Shown here: positions 24,399 to 31,744 of the stretch, in pieces
Numbering within the stretch: the stretch's first letter is position 1
Layout: each line of letters starts with the position of its first letter
Assembly: GCA_022793795.1 (NCBI GenBank)
Contig: JAAWDM010000043.1
Location: 1 to 34,154, forward strand
Direction of reading: 5' to 3'
Source: Bacillota bacterium
Lineage (GTDB): Bacteria > Bacillota > Clostridia > Peptostreptococcales > Anaerovoracaceae
Length of the DNA: 34,154 nt
The notes under the pieces: model-generated
The model's database searches: none
What the model saw: only the letters and a program-made list of their open reading frames with translations
Told to the model about the DNA's origin: nothing
Translations under genes and position numbers: made by a program

Positions 24399-25214
24399 AT
24401 GAAAAAGAAAAACAGTACTACGATCATTATGGTTTTGGCATTGGTTGTCGGGCTGTCCCTGTTGCTGTATCCCACCCTTAGCAATTGGTGGAATTCTTTC
24501 CGCCAATCGAGAGCCGTAGCCAGTTATGTAGGCGAAGTCGCCAATTTAGACGATGAGACTTACGAACGTCTGCTTTCCGAAGCACATTCCTATAATGAAA
24601 CGCTGGTAGGAAAAGATAACCGTTTTGTGGCTATTACAGACCGTGAGCACGAGAGATATGAAAACGCTCTCAAGATCAATGATTTAGGTATCATGGGGTA
24701 TGTGGACGTACCAAAAATCAACGTGACATTGCCCATCTACCATGGGACAGACGATTCCATTTTGCAGCACAGTGTGGGGCATATAGAGGGCAGTTCCCTT
24801 CCAGTAGGCGGGGAAAGCACCCATTGCGCTTTATCGGGCCATCGAGGCCTTCCAAGCGCCAGATTGTTTACAGACCTGGACAAGATAGAAGTCGGGGATA
24901 CTTTTATATTGACCATCTTAAATGAGACCTTGACCTATGAGGTGGATCAAATCCGAATCGTTCTACCAGAGGAAACCGATGATCTTGCCATTGTGGAAGG
25001 GGAGGATTACTGTACCCTAATTACCTGTACGCCTTATGGCGTCAATAGTCACCGGATGTTGATAAGAGGACATCGGGCCGGTAATGAGGTAAATAGCACA
25101 CGAATTCCGGCAGACGCCATGCGCGTGGAATATATTATCGTTGCAGCGATTATCGCCATACCGATGCTGCTCATCGCCTTTGCACTTATGATGATTCGTC
25201 CAAAGAAAAAATAG
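24399..25214 (+). CDS. srtC: Class C (pilin-polymerising) sortase
   Basis: A 271-residue sortase with an N-terminal span (about 8-25) and a C-terminal span (about 243-265), the topology of class C enzymes. Catalytic residues are His148 (ALSGHRGLP), Cys210 (TLITCTPYG) and Arg219 (NSHRMLIRGHR); MGYVDVPKINVTLPIYHGT is the class C core start. The enzyme joins the LPETG threonine of one pilin to the pilin-motif lysine of the next. The usual D-P-F/W lid motif before the core is not seen; the region reads AITDREHERYENAL. ATG 24399 was chosen because AAGGAG lies 8 bases upstream; ATG 24375 is inside the hairpin. Confidence 0.93.
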   Translation: MKKKNSTTIIMVLALVVGLSLLLYPTLSNWWNSFRQSRAVASYVGEVANLDDETYERLLSEAHSYNETLVGKDNRFVAITDREHERYENALKINDLGIMGYVDVPKINVTLPIYHGTDDSILQHSVGHIEGSSLPVGGESTHCALSGHRGLPSARLFTDLDKIEVGDTFILTILNETLTYEVDQIRIVLPEETDDLAIVEGEDYCTLITCTPYGVNSHRMLIRGHRAGNEVNSTRIPADAMRVEYIIVAAIIAIPMLLIAFALMMIRPKKK

Positions 25215-25228
25215 AAGGGGAGAGGTTT

Positions 25229-26338
25229 ATGAAAATTTTGCGACAAATAAAATATAAAAGGGTTTTCATAATTTGTTTGCTTTTATTATTTTCCATGTCC
25301 CAGACGGCAGCTTTTGCAGATACGTCTGTTGACACGGGGCGGGCGACAAGTCTGACCATTGATCATCTTTGTTGCAGCCGAGTGGATTATACCATGTATA
25401 AGGTTGCGGATATTTCTGCAGGAAAAAAGATTACATGGACAGCGGGGATGAATGAGATTCTGGAGAAAAATGAGAACCCTATATCCACTGTTCAGGAAAG
25501 CCAGGAGGCGTGGTCTCTGGTTGCAAGTACGCTGGCAGTATATGCAGCGGAGGATCAGTCTGAAGAAGGGCAAAAACTCCTTACACCAATCACAGGGGCA
25601 AAGAGCGGAAACAGGGAAGTATTTTCAGGGCTCAGTACGGGAATTTACTTGGTAGTTGCTGGAGAGCACATGAACGGACGTGAACGTCATACTATCACGC
25701 CATTTTTGATCACTCTCCCTATGGCTGATGAGAATGGTCAGTATGCGTATGATGGGATTGTAAATCCTAAGTATAGCTCATCCCCAGGCGGTGAGGATCC
25801 AGGTCAGGATCTGGTAACTCGCAGCGTTTTAAAAGCATGGAATGATAATGGGGATAGTGATGGAACCAGACCGTCCAGCATTACAGTGCAGCTTTTGCGA
25901 AACGGGGTACCATATGGTGAACCTGTAACCTTAAGTAAAGCCAATAATTGGAGTTATTCTTTTGGTATGCTTGACAGCAATTATACGTGGCAGGTAACAG
26001 AGGTTGGCATAACGGATGGTTATACGATGACAGTGACCCTTCGGGGAACCACTTTTTTAATGACCAATAGCCATAGTCCAGAAGATCCCGATACTCCTAA
26101 CAATCCAGACGATCCGACAGAGATTGATGACCCTGTTACGCCGCTGGGACCGCCGCCGGATTTTCCGCCGGATGATCCAGGCATCACCGATATTCCGGAT
26201 GAAGATGTGCCACTTTCCAATCTTCCGCAGACGGGAGCTCTATGGTGGCCGGTTGTGCCTTTGGCTCTTTCTGGAATCGTATTATTTCTTTTGGGATTTG
26301 TAAAAAATCGGAGATATGAGAAAACACATGAAAGATAG
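25229..26338 (+). CDS. Minor (basal) pilin, LPQTG-anchored
   Basis: A 369-residue wall protein with a signal peptide (about 1-30, ending QTAAFA). The first domain (about 35-180) resembles the N-terminal pilin domain (SLTIDHLCCSRVDYTMYKVADIS, and GLSTGIYLVVAGE). A CnaB-type domain follows (about 195-280, SVLKAWNDNGDSDGTRPSSI ... YTWQVTEV). A proline- and aspartate-rich stretch (about 282-330) leads to LPQTG, a hydrophobic span and a basic tail. Proline-rich tails are known from basal pilins that anchor fibres in the wall. It starts 14 bases after the sortase with AAGGGGAGAGG in front and overlaps the second sortase gene by 23 bases. Confidence 0.9.
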   Translation: MKILRQIKYKRVFIICLLLLFSMSQTAAFADTSVDTGRATSLTIDHLCCSRVDYTMYKVADISAGKKITWTAGMNEILEKNENPISTVQESQEAWSLVASTLAVYAAEDQSEEGQKLLTPITGAKSGNREVFSGLSTGIYLVVAGEHMNGRERHTITPFLITLPMADENGQYAYDGIVNPKYSSSPGGEDPGQDLVTRSVLKAWNDNGDSDGTRPSSITVQLLRNGVPYGEPVTLSKANNWSYSFGMLDSNYTWQVTEVGITDGYTMTVTLRGTTFLMTNSHSPEDPDTPNNPDDPTEIDDPVTPLGPPPDFPPDDPGITDIPDEDVPLSNLPQTGALWWPVVPLALSGIVLFLLGFVKNRRYEKTHER

Positions 26339-26984
26339 AGCAAAACCGAAAAGCGGCAAGATTTTAATGAGAATAGGCATCATCCTTCTAGTAGCGGCCG
26401 TGGCCCTTGCCGGATATAATGTGTGGGATGATAATAGAGCTGCTGAGAGCGTAGAGTGGGTGATGGATATGATGCCAGACCTTGTGAAATCCAGTGTATC
26501 AGATCCAGCGCTTGTACAGGAGCAGAGTTATCCCGATTATATGGTTTATCCAGACATGGAGATGCCCACTGTTGATATTGATGGAAATGAGTATATTGGC
26601 GTCCTAAGCCTTCCTTCTCTGGGCAAGGATTTACCGGTACTCAGTGAGTGGAGTTATCCTAATCTACGAGTTGCGCCTTGTCGCTATGCAGGCACAGCAT
26701 ACAAGAAGGGATTTGTGATCTGTGCTCACAATTATACCCACCATTTTGGCGATATAAAATATTTACAGCCAGGAGACAGTTTATATTTTACAGATGTTGA
26801 CGGAAATGTATTTAACTATGAGGTTGAGCAGACGGAACAGTTGGAACCAGATCATACCAAGTATATGATTTCAGACGAGTGGGATTTGACTCTGTTTACA
26901 TGTACCATTGGCGGTCAGTTTCGTGTGGCTGTAAGATGTAGTGCGGCTTCAGACGACCCGATGAAACTGTTGCAAAATATGTAG
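26316..26984 (+). CDS. Second sortase of the pilus locus
   Basis: A 222-residue sortase-family transpeptidase. It has one N-terminal span (about 16-34) and no C-terminal span. Catalytic residues are His138 (VICAHNYTHHFGDI), Cys196 (LTLFTCTIGG) and Arg203 (QFRVAVRC), spaced as in sortases. The core opens with YIGVLSLPSLGKDLPVL. Without a C-terminal anchor it is not a typical class C enzyme, and I cannot assign it firmly to class A, B, D or E. It may attach the finished pilus to the wall or add the basal pilin. ATG 26316 overlaps the minor pilin gene; ATG 26328 is an alternative. Confidence 0.87.
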   Translation: MRKHMKDRAKPKSGKILMRIGIILLVAAVALAGYNVWDDNRAAESVEWVMDMMPDLVKSSVSDPALVQEQSYPDYMVYPDMEMPTVDIDGNEYIGVLSLPSLGKDLPVLSEWSYPNLRVAPCRYAGTAYKKGFVICAHNYTHHFGDIKYLQPGDSLYFTDVDGNVFNYEVEQTEQLEPDHTKYMISDEWDLTLFTCTIGGQFRVAVRCSAASDDPMKLLQNM

Positions 26985-27019
26985 AAGCCTGGTAAGATAA
27001 GGGAAAAAGGGGGTACTTT

Positions 27020-27682
27020 ATGGGAGAGAAAAGGCTGCCATATAAGGCTGCAATTTTCGACTTGGATGGCACTCTGCTAAATACCTTGGAGGATTTGGCC
27101 GATAGTTTGAATCATGTCCTTACAGAAGCGAAAATGCCGATGCGAACCATGGATGAGGTGTGCCGATTTGTAGGTAATGGAATTCATAAGTTAATTGAGC
27201 GGGCCGTACCAGAGGGAACCGCCGCTGAAACCATAGAACAGCTGTATCAGGAATTTCTCAAATGGTATCAGTTTCACTGTGCAGAAAAGACCAGGCCCTA
27301 TGAGGGGATCGAAGCGTTGCTCAAGGAATTGAAGACGAAGGGCGTGCAAACCGCGGTTCTTTCCAATAAAGCAGATGGGGCTGTCAAAAGTCTATGCGAG
27401 ACCTATTTCCCGGGGATGTTACAAGCAGAGGCTGGAGACAGAGCAGGGATTAAGAAAAAACCAGCGCCTGATGGAGTCTTTGAGATTTTGCAGCAGCTAC
27501 AGGTGATGCCAGAGGAGGTTATGTATATCGGCGATTCCGATGTGGATATTGAAACTGCCAAAAATGCAGGCATCGGCTGCATCAGTGTCACCTGGGGATT
27601 TCGTACCAGAGAATTTCTGGTAGCCCATGGCGCAAAGCTTTTAGTAGACAGGCCGGAAGATATTGAAAAGATTTTCTTTTGA
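27020..27682 (+). CDS. HAD-family phosphatase, phosphoglycolate phosphatase-like
   Basis: A 220-residue haloacid dehalogenase hydrolase. Motif I is FDLDGTLL (Asp14 nucleophile, Asp16), motif II VLSNKADG, motif III lysine in the KKKPAPDG segment, and motif IV YIGDSDVDIETAKNAG. The helical cap between motifs I and II is the Gph/PGP type. Such enzymes remove phosphate from 2-phosphoglycolate or similar small molecules. The gene stands alone 35 bases after the sortase; its ribosome site is an AAAAAGGGGG run. No sign links it to the pilus function. Confidence 0.9.
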   Translation: MGEKRLPYKAAIFDLDGTLLNTLEDLADSLNHVLTEAKMPMRTMDEVCRFVGNGIHKLIERAVPEGTAAETIEQLYQEFLKWYQFHCAEKTRPYEGIEALLKELKTKGVQTAVLSNKADGAVKSLCETYFPGMLQAEAGDRAGIKKKPAPDGVFEILQQLQVMPEEVMYIGDSDVDIETAKNAGIGCISVTWGFRTREFLVAHGAKLLVDRPEDIEKIFF

Positions 27683-27717
27683 TTTTAAAAAAAGTAGTGG
27701 CATGGTTGAGAAAACTG

Positions 27718-27726
27718 TGCTATAAT
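27718..27726 (+). promoter_or_regulatory. Extended -10 promoter of the tRNA gene
   Basis: TGCTATAAT (27718-27726) is a consensus extended -10 element 33 bases before the tRNA. No good -35 was found at 17 bases; TTGAGA at 27706 is too close. Confidence 0.55.
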
Positions 27727-27759
27727 AGCACCTGTGAGAAATTAAAAAAGTTCAGATGC

Positions 27760-27835
27760 GGGGTATTAGCGCAGCTGGGAGCGCACCACACTGGCAGTGT
27801 GGGGGTCAGGGGTTCGAATCCCCTATACTCCACCA
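27760..27835 (+). tRNA. tRNA-Ala, anticodon GGC
   Basis: A full cloverleaf of 76 bases with encoded CCA. The acceptor stem GGGGTAT pairs with ATACTCC (one G-U), the D stem is GCGC/GCGC, the anticodon stem CCACA/TGTGG encloses the loop CTGGCAG with anticodon GGC at 27793-27795, and the T stem AGGGG/CCCCT encloses TTCGAAT. It reads alanine codons GCC and GCU. Confidence 0.96.
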
Positions 27836-27841
27836 ATTGAC

Positions 27842-27875
27842 TACCGTAATTTTGAGAAAGTTACGGTATTTTTTT
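27842..27875 (+). terminator. Terminator after tRNA-Ala
   Basis: TACCGTAA (27842-27849) pairs perfectly with TTACGGTA (27861-27868), followed by a run of seven T. Confidence 0.92.
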
Positions 27876-27900
27876 GCAAATGATTCAAGGGGAAAATAAG

Positions 27901-28566
27901 ATGATAAATATTGAGATGTGGATAGAAAAGTTTGTAAAGGCACTCAAGACACAGTTTGGAGAGAGAGTTTGGTTTGTCGGTTTGCAGGGCAGCTATGGGC
28001 GCGGAGAAGCAAGAATAAACAGTGATATCGATATGGTGGTGATTCTGGATCAGGTGACGGTTTCCGATGTGGAATCATACAGCAAAATGTTGGACACGCT
28101 GCCAGAGAGAGAATTGATTTGTGGATTTTTTGCAGGAAAGGAAGAACTGTTAAACTGGGCGCCTGCTGATTTGTTTCAGTTTTATTACGATACCAAACCA
28201 CTTGAAGGAAGTCTGGAACTATTATTGGAACAGATTGACCATGAAGCCGTTGAACAGGCTATTAAAATTGGCGCAGGAAATATCTATCATGGATGTGTCC
28301 ATAATATGATTCATGAAAAAAATGAAGAAATATTGAGAGAACTATATAAGGCGGCGGTTTTTGTCATTCAGGCAGTTTATTACAGGCAGACAGGCGTCTA
28401 TATAAAGCAGCAGGAAAAACTGATGCAAGTTGTGCCTTTAGAAGAAAGGTGCATCTTACAAACCTGGTTTGCATTAAAGGAGGAAAAAAGGCAAGAACAA
28501 GAAGAAAGCTTCCAAATACGGTCAGAGCGGATGTTTTACTGGGTACAAGGACTACTTCGGAGGTAA
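27901..28566 (+). CDS. Nucleotidyltransferase-domain protein
   Basis: A 221-residue protein with a minimal nucleotidyltransferase fold. It has the GS motif GSYGRGEA (Gly30-Ser31) and the metal-binding pair SDIDMVV (Asp42, Asp44). The C-terminal half (about 120-221) is helical, like the substrate-binding domain of aminoglycoside-type nucleotidyltransferases or a fused HEPN-like domain. It could modify a small molecule or a partner protein; no clear toxin partner is adjacent. ATG 27901 is preceded by AAGGGG at 8 bases and preferred over ATG 27874, which overlaps the tRNA terminator. Its 3' end abuts a broken hydrolase gene. Confidence 0.85.
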   Translation: MINIEMWIEKFVKALKTQFGERVWFVGLQGSYGRGEARINSDIDMVVILDQVTVSDVESYSKMLDTLPERELICGFFAGKEELLNWAPADLFQFYYDTKPLEGSLELLLEQIDHEAVEQAIKIGAGNIYHGCVHNMIHEKNEEILRELYKAAVFVIQAVYYRQTGVYIKQQEKLMQVVPLEERCILQTWFALKEEKRQEQEESFQIRSERMFYWVQGLLRR

Positions 28567-28921
28567 AGAAATATTAGATAAATGTAGTGTTACTTTTCCA
28601 TACAATGTAAATGAATATATTGATACTTTGAATAGAATAGAGACCATAAAGGCCAATATATTCGTCCCTTCTCATGCAAATGCGACGACAAAAAGTCTAT
28701 GAAAATGAGTCGATTTTGCTAGATATTTGTAGGATTCCTACAGGTTTTGATGAAATCTTATGCCAGGCTTTTCAACGATTTAGCCTTATTATGAATTATG
28801 AACAATATGTTTTGATAGGCAGTACAATTCGTTCCTATTATTGTGGATGAAAGATAATGAAAAAGTAAAGGCATACTTTGATAATGGTTTACTTGTCTAG
28901 AATACAATCCTCGTAAAATAG
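28550..28921 (+). pseudogene. Remnant of an MBL-fold metallo-hydrolase gene (5' truncated, frameshifted)
   Basis: Translating the gap in pieces gives a hydrolase-like C-terminus. Frame one (28550-28702) reads DYFGGKEILDKC... and ends near IFVPSHANATTKSL; the IFVPSHA stretch is typical of metallo-beta-lactamase-fold proteins of this type. A second frame (28695-28850) continues with ENESILLDICRIPTGFDEIL and YEQYVLIGSTIRSY. A third (28838-28921) reads LLWMKDNEKVKAYFDNGLLV, stop, NTILVK, stop. So there are at least two frameshifts and one nonsense codon (28898-28900). The N-terminal metal-binding half (HxHxDH) is missing, replaced by the nucleotidyltransferase gene. Confidence 0.75.
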
Positions 28922-29143
28922 TATGTTTAAATGCATATGAGATTACATATACAGGAAAGAATATAAGCGGCTTTGCATATTTTTCTCTTGCTTTTTTGGC
29001 CTAGTGTGATATAATGAACTCGTATTCAAAATATAAATGTAGATGTATATCTAATATGTTTTCCTGTTGCGTCTTTAGAAAACGAGTCAGGTACTTTTGC
29101 TTTATTATTTGGGTACAGATTATTATGCAGGAGGTACTTGAAG
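28922..29143 (+). other. Non-coding stretch and cold-shock gene leader
   Basis: AT-rich DNA with no gene. The part up to about 28985 shows nothing I can name. From about 29022 it is the 5' leader of the cold-shock gene, roughly 120 bases long, as is usual for csp mRNAs. Confidence 0.6.
28988..29015 (+). promoter_or_regulatory. Promoter of the cold-shock gene
   Basis: TTGCTT (28988-28993), a 16-base spacer and TATAAT (29010-29015) with a TGTGA just upstream. The predicted start near 29022 gives a leader of about 120 bases. Confidence 0.7.
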
Positions 29144-29356
29144 ATGAATACTGGTACAGTTAAATGGTTTAATGCCGAGAAAGGTTACGGCTTCATCACT
29201 GATGACGCAAACGGCACGGATTTATTTGTACATTTTTCGGCCATCGTTGCTGATGGATATAAGTCTCTGACAGACGGACAGAAAGTGTCATTTGACGTAG
29301 AGCAGGATCCGAAGAACGCAGACAAGTTCAGAGCTGTAAATGTAGTAGCTGTTTAA
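29144..29356 (+). CDS. Cold-shock domain protein, CspA family
   Basis: A 70-residue cold-shock domain protein that binds single-stranded RNA or DNA and melts secondary structure. RNP1 is KGYGFI (13-18) and RNP2 is DLFVHF (26-31); the N-terminus [17 protein letters not shown] is typical. Length and sequence match the CspA/CspB family fully. ATG 29144 lies nine bases after CAGGAGG; a TTG six bases earlier is not needed. A long leader suggests post-transcriptional control by temperature. Confidence 0.97.
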   Translation: MNTGTVKWFNAEKGYGFITDDANGTDLFVHFSAIVADGYKSLTDGQKVSFDVEQDPKNADKFRAVNVVAV

Positions 29357-29385
29357 GCCTATTATTTCAATGAAATGAAATGGAG

Positions 29386-29424
29386 TGCCGAGGAAAATCT
29401 TTTGAATTTTTCTCGGTATTTTCT
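29386..29424 (+). terminator. Terminator after the cold-shock gene
   Basis: A 12-bp stem with two G-U pairs (29386-29397 with 29407-29418) followed by a TTTTCTTTATTT run. Confidence 0.88.
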
Positions 29425-29465
29425 TTATTTAAGAAATATGGAAGTTGTAGAAGATGGAGTAGAAA

Positions 29466-30866
29466 ATGGAAGCGCAGAGGGATAAGAATTTTTTAGGAAA
29501 CGAGCCAATAAGAGGCCTATTTTGGCGGCTTTCCATGCCAGCAGTAGTGGCCCAGCTGGTCAATCTGTTATATAACATGGTAGATAGGGTCTATATCGGA
29601 CGTTACGATGCCACAGGCCTATCTTTGACCGGAATCGGCGTATGTATGCCAGTCATCATGATGGTTTCTGCCTTTGCCTGTCTGGTAGGTATGGGCGGCG
29701 CGCCACGGGCTTCGATTCTGATGGGGCAGAAACGAAATGGGCAAGCTGAAAGAACCATGGGAAACTGTTTCAGCATGTTAGTGGTGTTAAGCCTGTCTTT
29801 AACGGTGATACTGTTAATGTTTAGTGAAAAGATTCTCTTTGCTTTTGGCGCCAGCGAAAAAACCATTGTGCCAGCTATGGAGTATTTGAATCTATATCTA
29901 TTGGGGACCCTATCTGTGCAGATTTCACTTGGAATGAATACATTTATCTCTGCCCAGGGATTTACGAAAACCAGTATGCTTTCGGTTCTCATCGGTGCAG
30001 TTATCAACATTATATTAGACCCTGTTTTTATATTTCTCTTCGATATGGGTGTGAAAGGGGCAGCCGTCGCCACGGTCATTGCTCAAAGCGTATCGTCTGT
30101 TTGGATTTTGTTTTTCCTCTTTGGAAAAAAGACGGTTCTTCGGATACAGAGAAAAAATATTCCCATGAAACTTTCTGTCATTATGCCTTGTGTGACTTTA
30201 GGTATCTCGCCGTTTATCATGCAGTTTACAGAAAGCGTGCTGGGAGTCTGCTTTAACACGTCGCTGCTCAAATATGGCGGCGATATTGCGGTGGGAAGTA
30301 TGACCATTTTGATGACTCTGTCCCAATTTTGCTTGCTGCCCCTCAACGGGTTGACCCAGGGAGCACAACCGATTACCAGCTATAACTTTGGCGCGGGGAA
30401 TGAGAAACGAGTGCGGGAATCCTTCAAAATCCTTTTGAAAAGCTGCCTTATCTATGCATCGGCCATTTGGATTCTGGTAATGATGTTTCCAAAGGTTTTC
30501 GTTCAGCTATTTAACAGCGGGAATCCCCAGCTTATCGATTATACGGCTTGGGCCCTTCGTATCTATGCAGCGGTATTGGTACTCATGGGGATTCAAATCG
30601 CTTGTCAGCAGACCTTTATTGCCATTGGCAATGCAAAAACTTCTTTCTTTTTGGCTTGCCTTAGGAAACTGATTTTACTCATACCTCTGATTTATATTTT
30701 ACCCCAGTTTTTTGAGCGGAAGGACTTTGCTGTATTTTTGGCAGAGCCGGTGGCAGATTTTTTGGCGGTAAGCGCCACGGTATTTTTGTTTAGAAAACAG
30801 TTTGGAGCCGCCTTAAAAAAATTATCAGCAGATTCGGAGGAAAGTTCAAAGGAGGAATACGCATGA
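29466..30866 (+). CDS. MATE family efflux transporter
   Basis: A 466-residue membrane protein with about twelve spans. It shows MATE hallmarks: an N-terminal helix entering PIRGLFWRLSMPAVVAQLVNLLYNMVDRVYIG, GVCMPVIMM, the mirrored second half with LTQGAQPITSYNFGAGNEKRV, and a late QTFIAIGNAKTSFFLA. MATE pumps export drugs or cationic metabolites using Na+ or H+ gradients. The ribosome site is weak (GATGGAG). Its stop overlaps the next gene's start by four bases (ATGA), and AAAGGAGG for that gene lies inside it. Substrate is unknown. Confidence 0.93.
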   Translation: MEAQRDKNFLGNEPIRGLFWRLSMPAVVAQLVNLLYNMVDRVYIGRYDATGLSLTGIGVCMPVIMMVSAFACLVGMGGAPRASILMGQKRNGQAERTMGNCFSMLVVLSLSLTVILLMFSEKILFAFGASEKTIVPAMEYLNLYLLGTLSVQISLGMNTFISAQGFTKTSMLSVLIGAVINIILDPVFIFLFDMGVKGAAVATVIAQSVSSVWILFFLFGKKTVLRIQRKNIPMKLSVIMPCVTLGISPFIMQFTESVLGVCFNTSLLKYGGDIAVGSMTILMTLSQFCLLPLNGLTQGAQPITSYNFGAGNEKRVRESFKILLKSCLIYASAIWILVMMFPKVFVQLFNSGNPQLIDYTAWALRIYAAVLVLMGIQIACQQTFIAIGNAKTSFFLACLRKLILLIPLIYILPQFFERKDFAVFLAEPVADFLAVSATVFLFRKQFGAALKKLSADSEESSKEEYA

Positions 30867-31624
30867 TTCTCTATTTTACAGGAACAGGAAACAGCCGCTA
30901 TGCGGCCAAAGTCATAGGACGGGCCCAAGGGGAAGAACTAATTTCCATGGGAGAACTGATGAAAAAGGGGGAATATCCTGTCTTTCATTCAGAGACGCCC
31001 TATATCATCGTGTCGCCAGTCTATGGGTGGAGATTGCCCCATGTAGTAGCGGATTTTATGAGGAAATGTCGGTTTGAGGGCTGTAAAGATGTGTACTTTA
31101 TTTTAACCTGCGGCGACAGCATCGGCGATGCAGGCCGTTATGCTAAGGCCTTGTGTGAAACGGTGGGTCTGACCTATAGGGGAATGGCTGATGTAGTCAT
31201 GCCGGAAAATTATATTACCCTATTTAAAGCGCCTTCCGCAGAAGAGGAAAAGAAAATCATGGCGCAGGCGGACCAAAGGCTGCAGCAGATTGTTACAGAG
31301 ATGCAAGCAGTAATGGCAGACGATACAGGGATGGCGATGCTTAACCAGAAAGGCGCAAAACATGGGCTCTTGAGCCGTATCGTTAATCCGTGTTTTTATC
31401 GGCTTTTCGTAAAGGGAGAGCCGTATTGGGTAAAAGAGAGTTGTATTAGTTGCGGCAGGTGTGCAGACCTATGTCCCATGAATACCATAAGGATAGAGGA
31501 AGGGAAGCCGGTATGGGGCGCAGGGTGTACCCAATGTATGGCCTGCATTGCCGGCTGTCCGGTAGAAGCCATCGAATATGGAAAGAAATCTCTTGGCAAA
31601 CGACGGTACATGTGTCGGGACTGA
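30863..31624 (+). CDS. EFR1-type flavodoxin/ferredoxin fusion protein
   Basis: A 253-residue redox protein. The N-terminal half is flavodoxin-like: ILYFTGTGNSRYAA binds the FMN phosphate, and VSPVYGWRLPHVVADF and LTCGDSIGDAG follow at the expected places. The C-terminus has two [4Fe-4S] sets: CISCGRCADLCP (Cys194, 197, 200, 204) and CTQCMACIAGCP (Cys222, 225, 228, 232). Electrons probably pass between the clusters and FMN. Such proteins are common in clostridia, with no settled role. The ATGA overlap with the MATE gene suggests the two are made together. Confidence 0.93.
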   Translation: MILYFTGTGNSRYAAKVIGRAQGEELISMGELMKKGEYPVFHSETPYIIVSPVYGWRLPHVVADFMRKCRFEGCKDVYFILTCGDSIGDAGRYAKALCETVGLTYRGMADVVMPENYITLFKAPSAEEEKKIMAQADQRLQQIVTEMQAVMADDTGMAMLNQKGAKHGLLSRIVNPCFYRLFVKGEPYWVKESCISCGRCADLCPMNTIRIEEGKPVWGAGCTQCMACIAGCPVEAIEYGKKSLGKRRYMCRD

Positions 31625-31639
31625 TGGAGGCCGGCCTAT

Positions 31640-31667
31640 TTGACAAATGGCAGAATCGTGATACAAT
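31640..31667 (+). promoter_or_regulatory. Promoter of the DAHP synthase gene
   Basis: Perfect TTGACA (31640-31645), a 16-base spacer and TACAAT (31662-31667). The transcript would start near 31674, 70 bases before the gene. I see no T-box or other attenuator in this short leader. Confidence 0.8.
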
Positions 31668-31744
31668 AAAACAGTCAGTGAAGCGGATAGGCGCTTGGCA
31701 GAGACGTTCTTTGAGAAAAAATATTTTGCAGAGGAGATGAGCAT

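Noticed and set aside
27901-28566. Nucleotidyltransferase as part of a MNT-HEPN toxin-antitoxin pair
   Set aside because: No separate HEPN gene lies next to it; the helical half is in the same protein and the neighbour is a hydrolase remnant.
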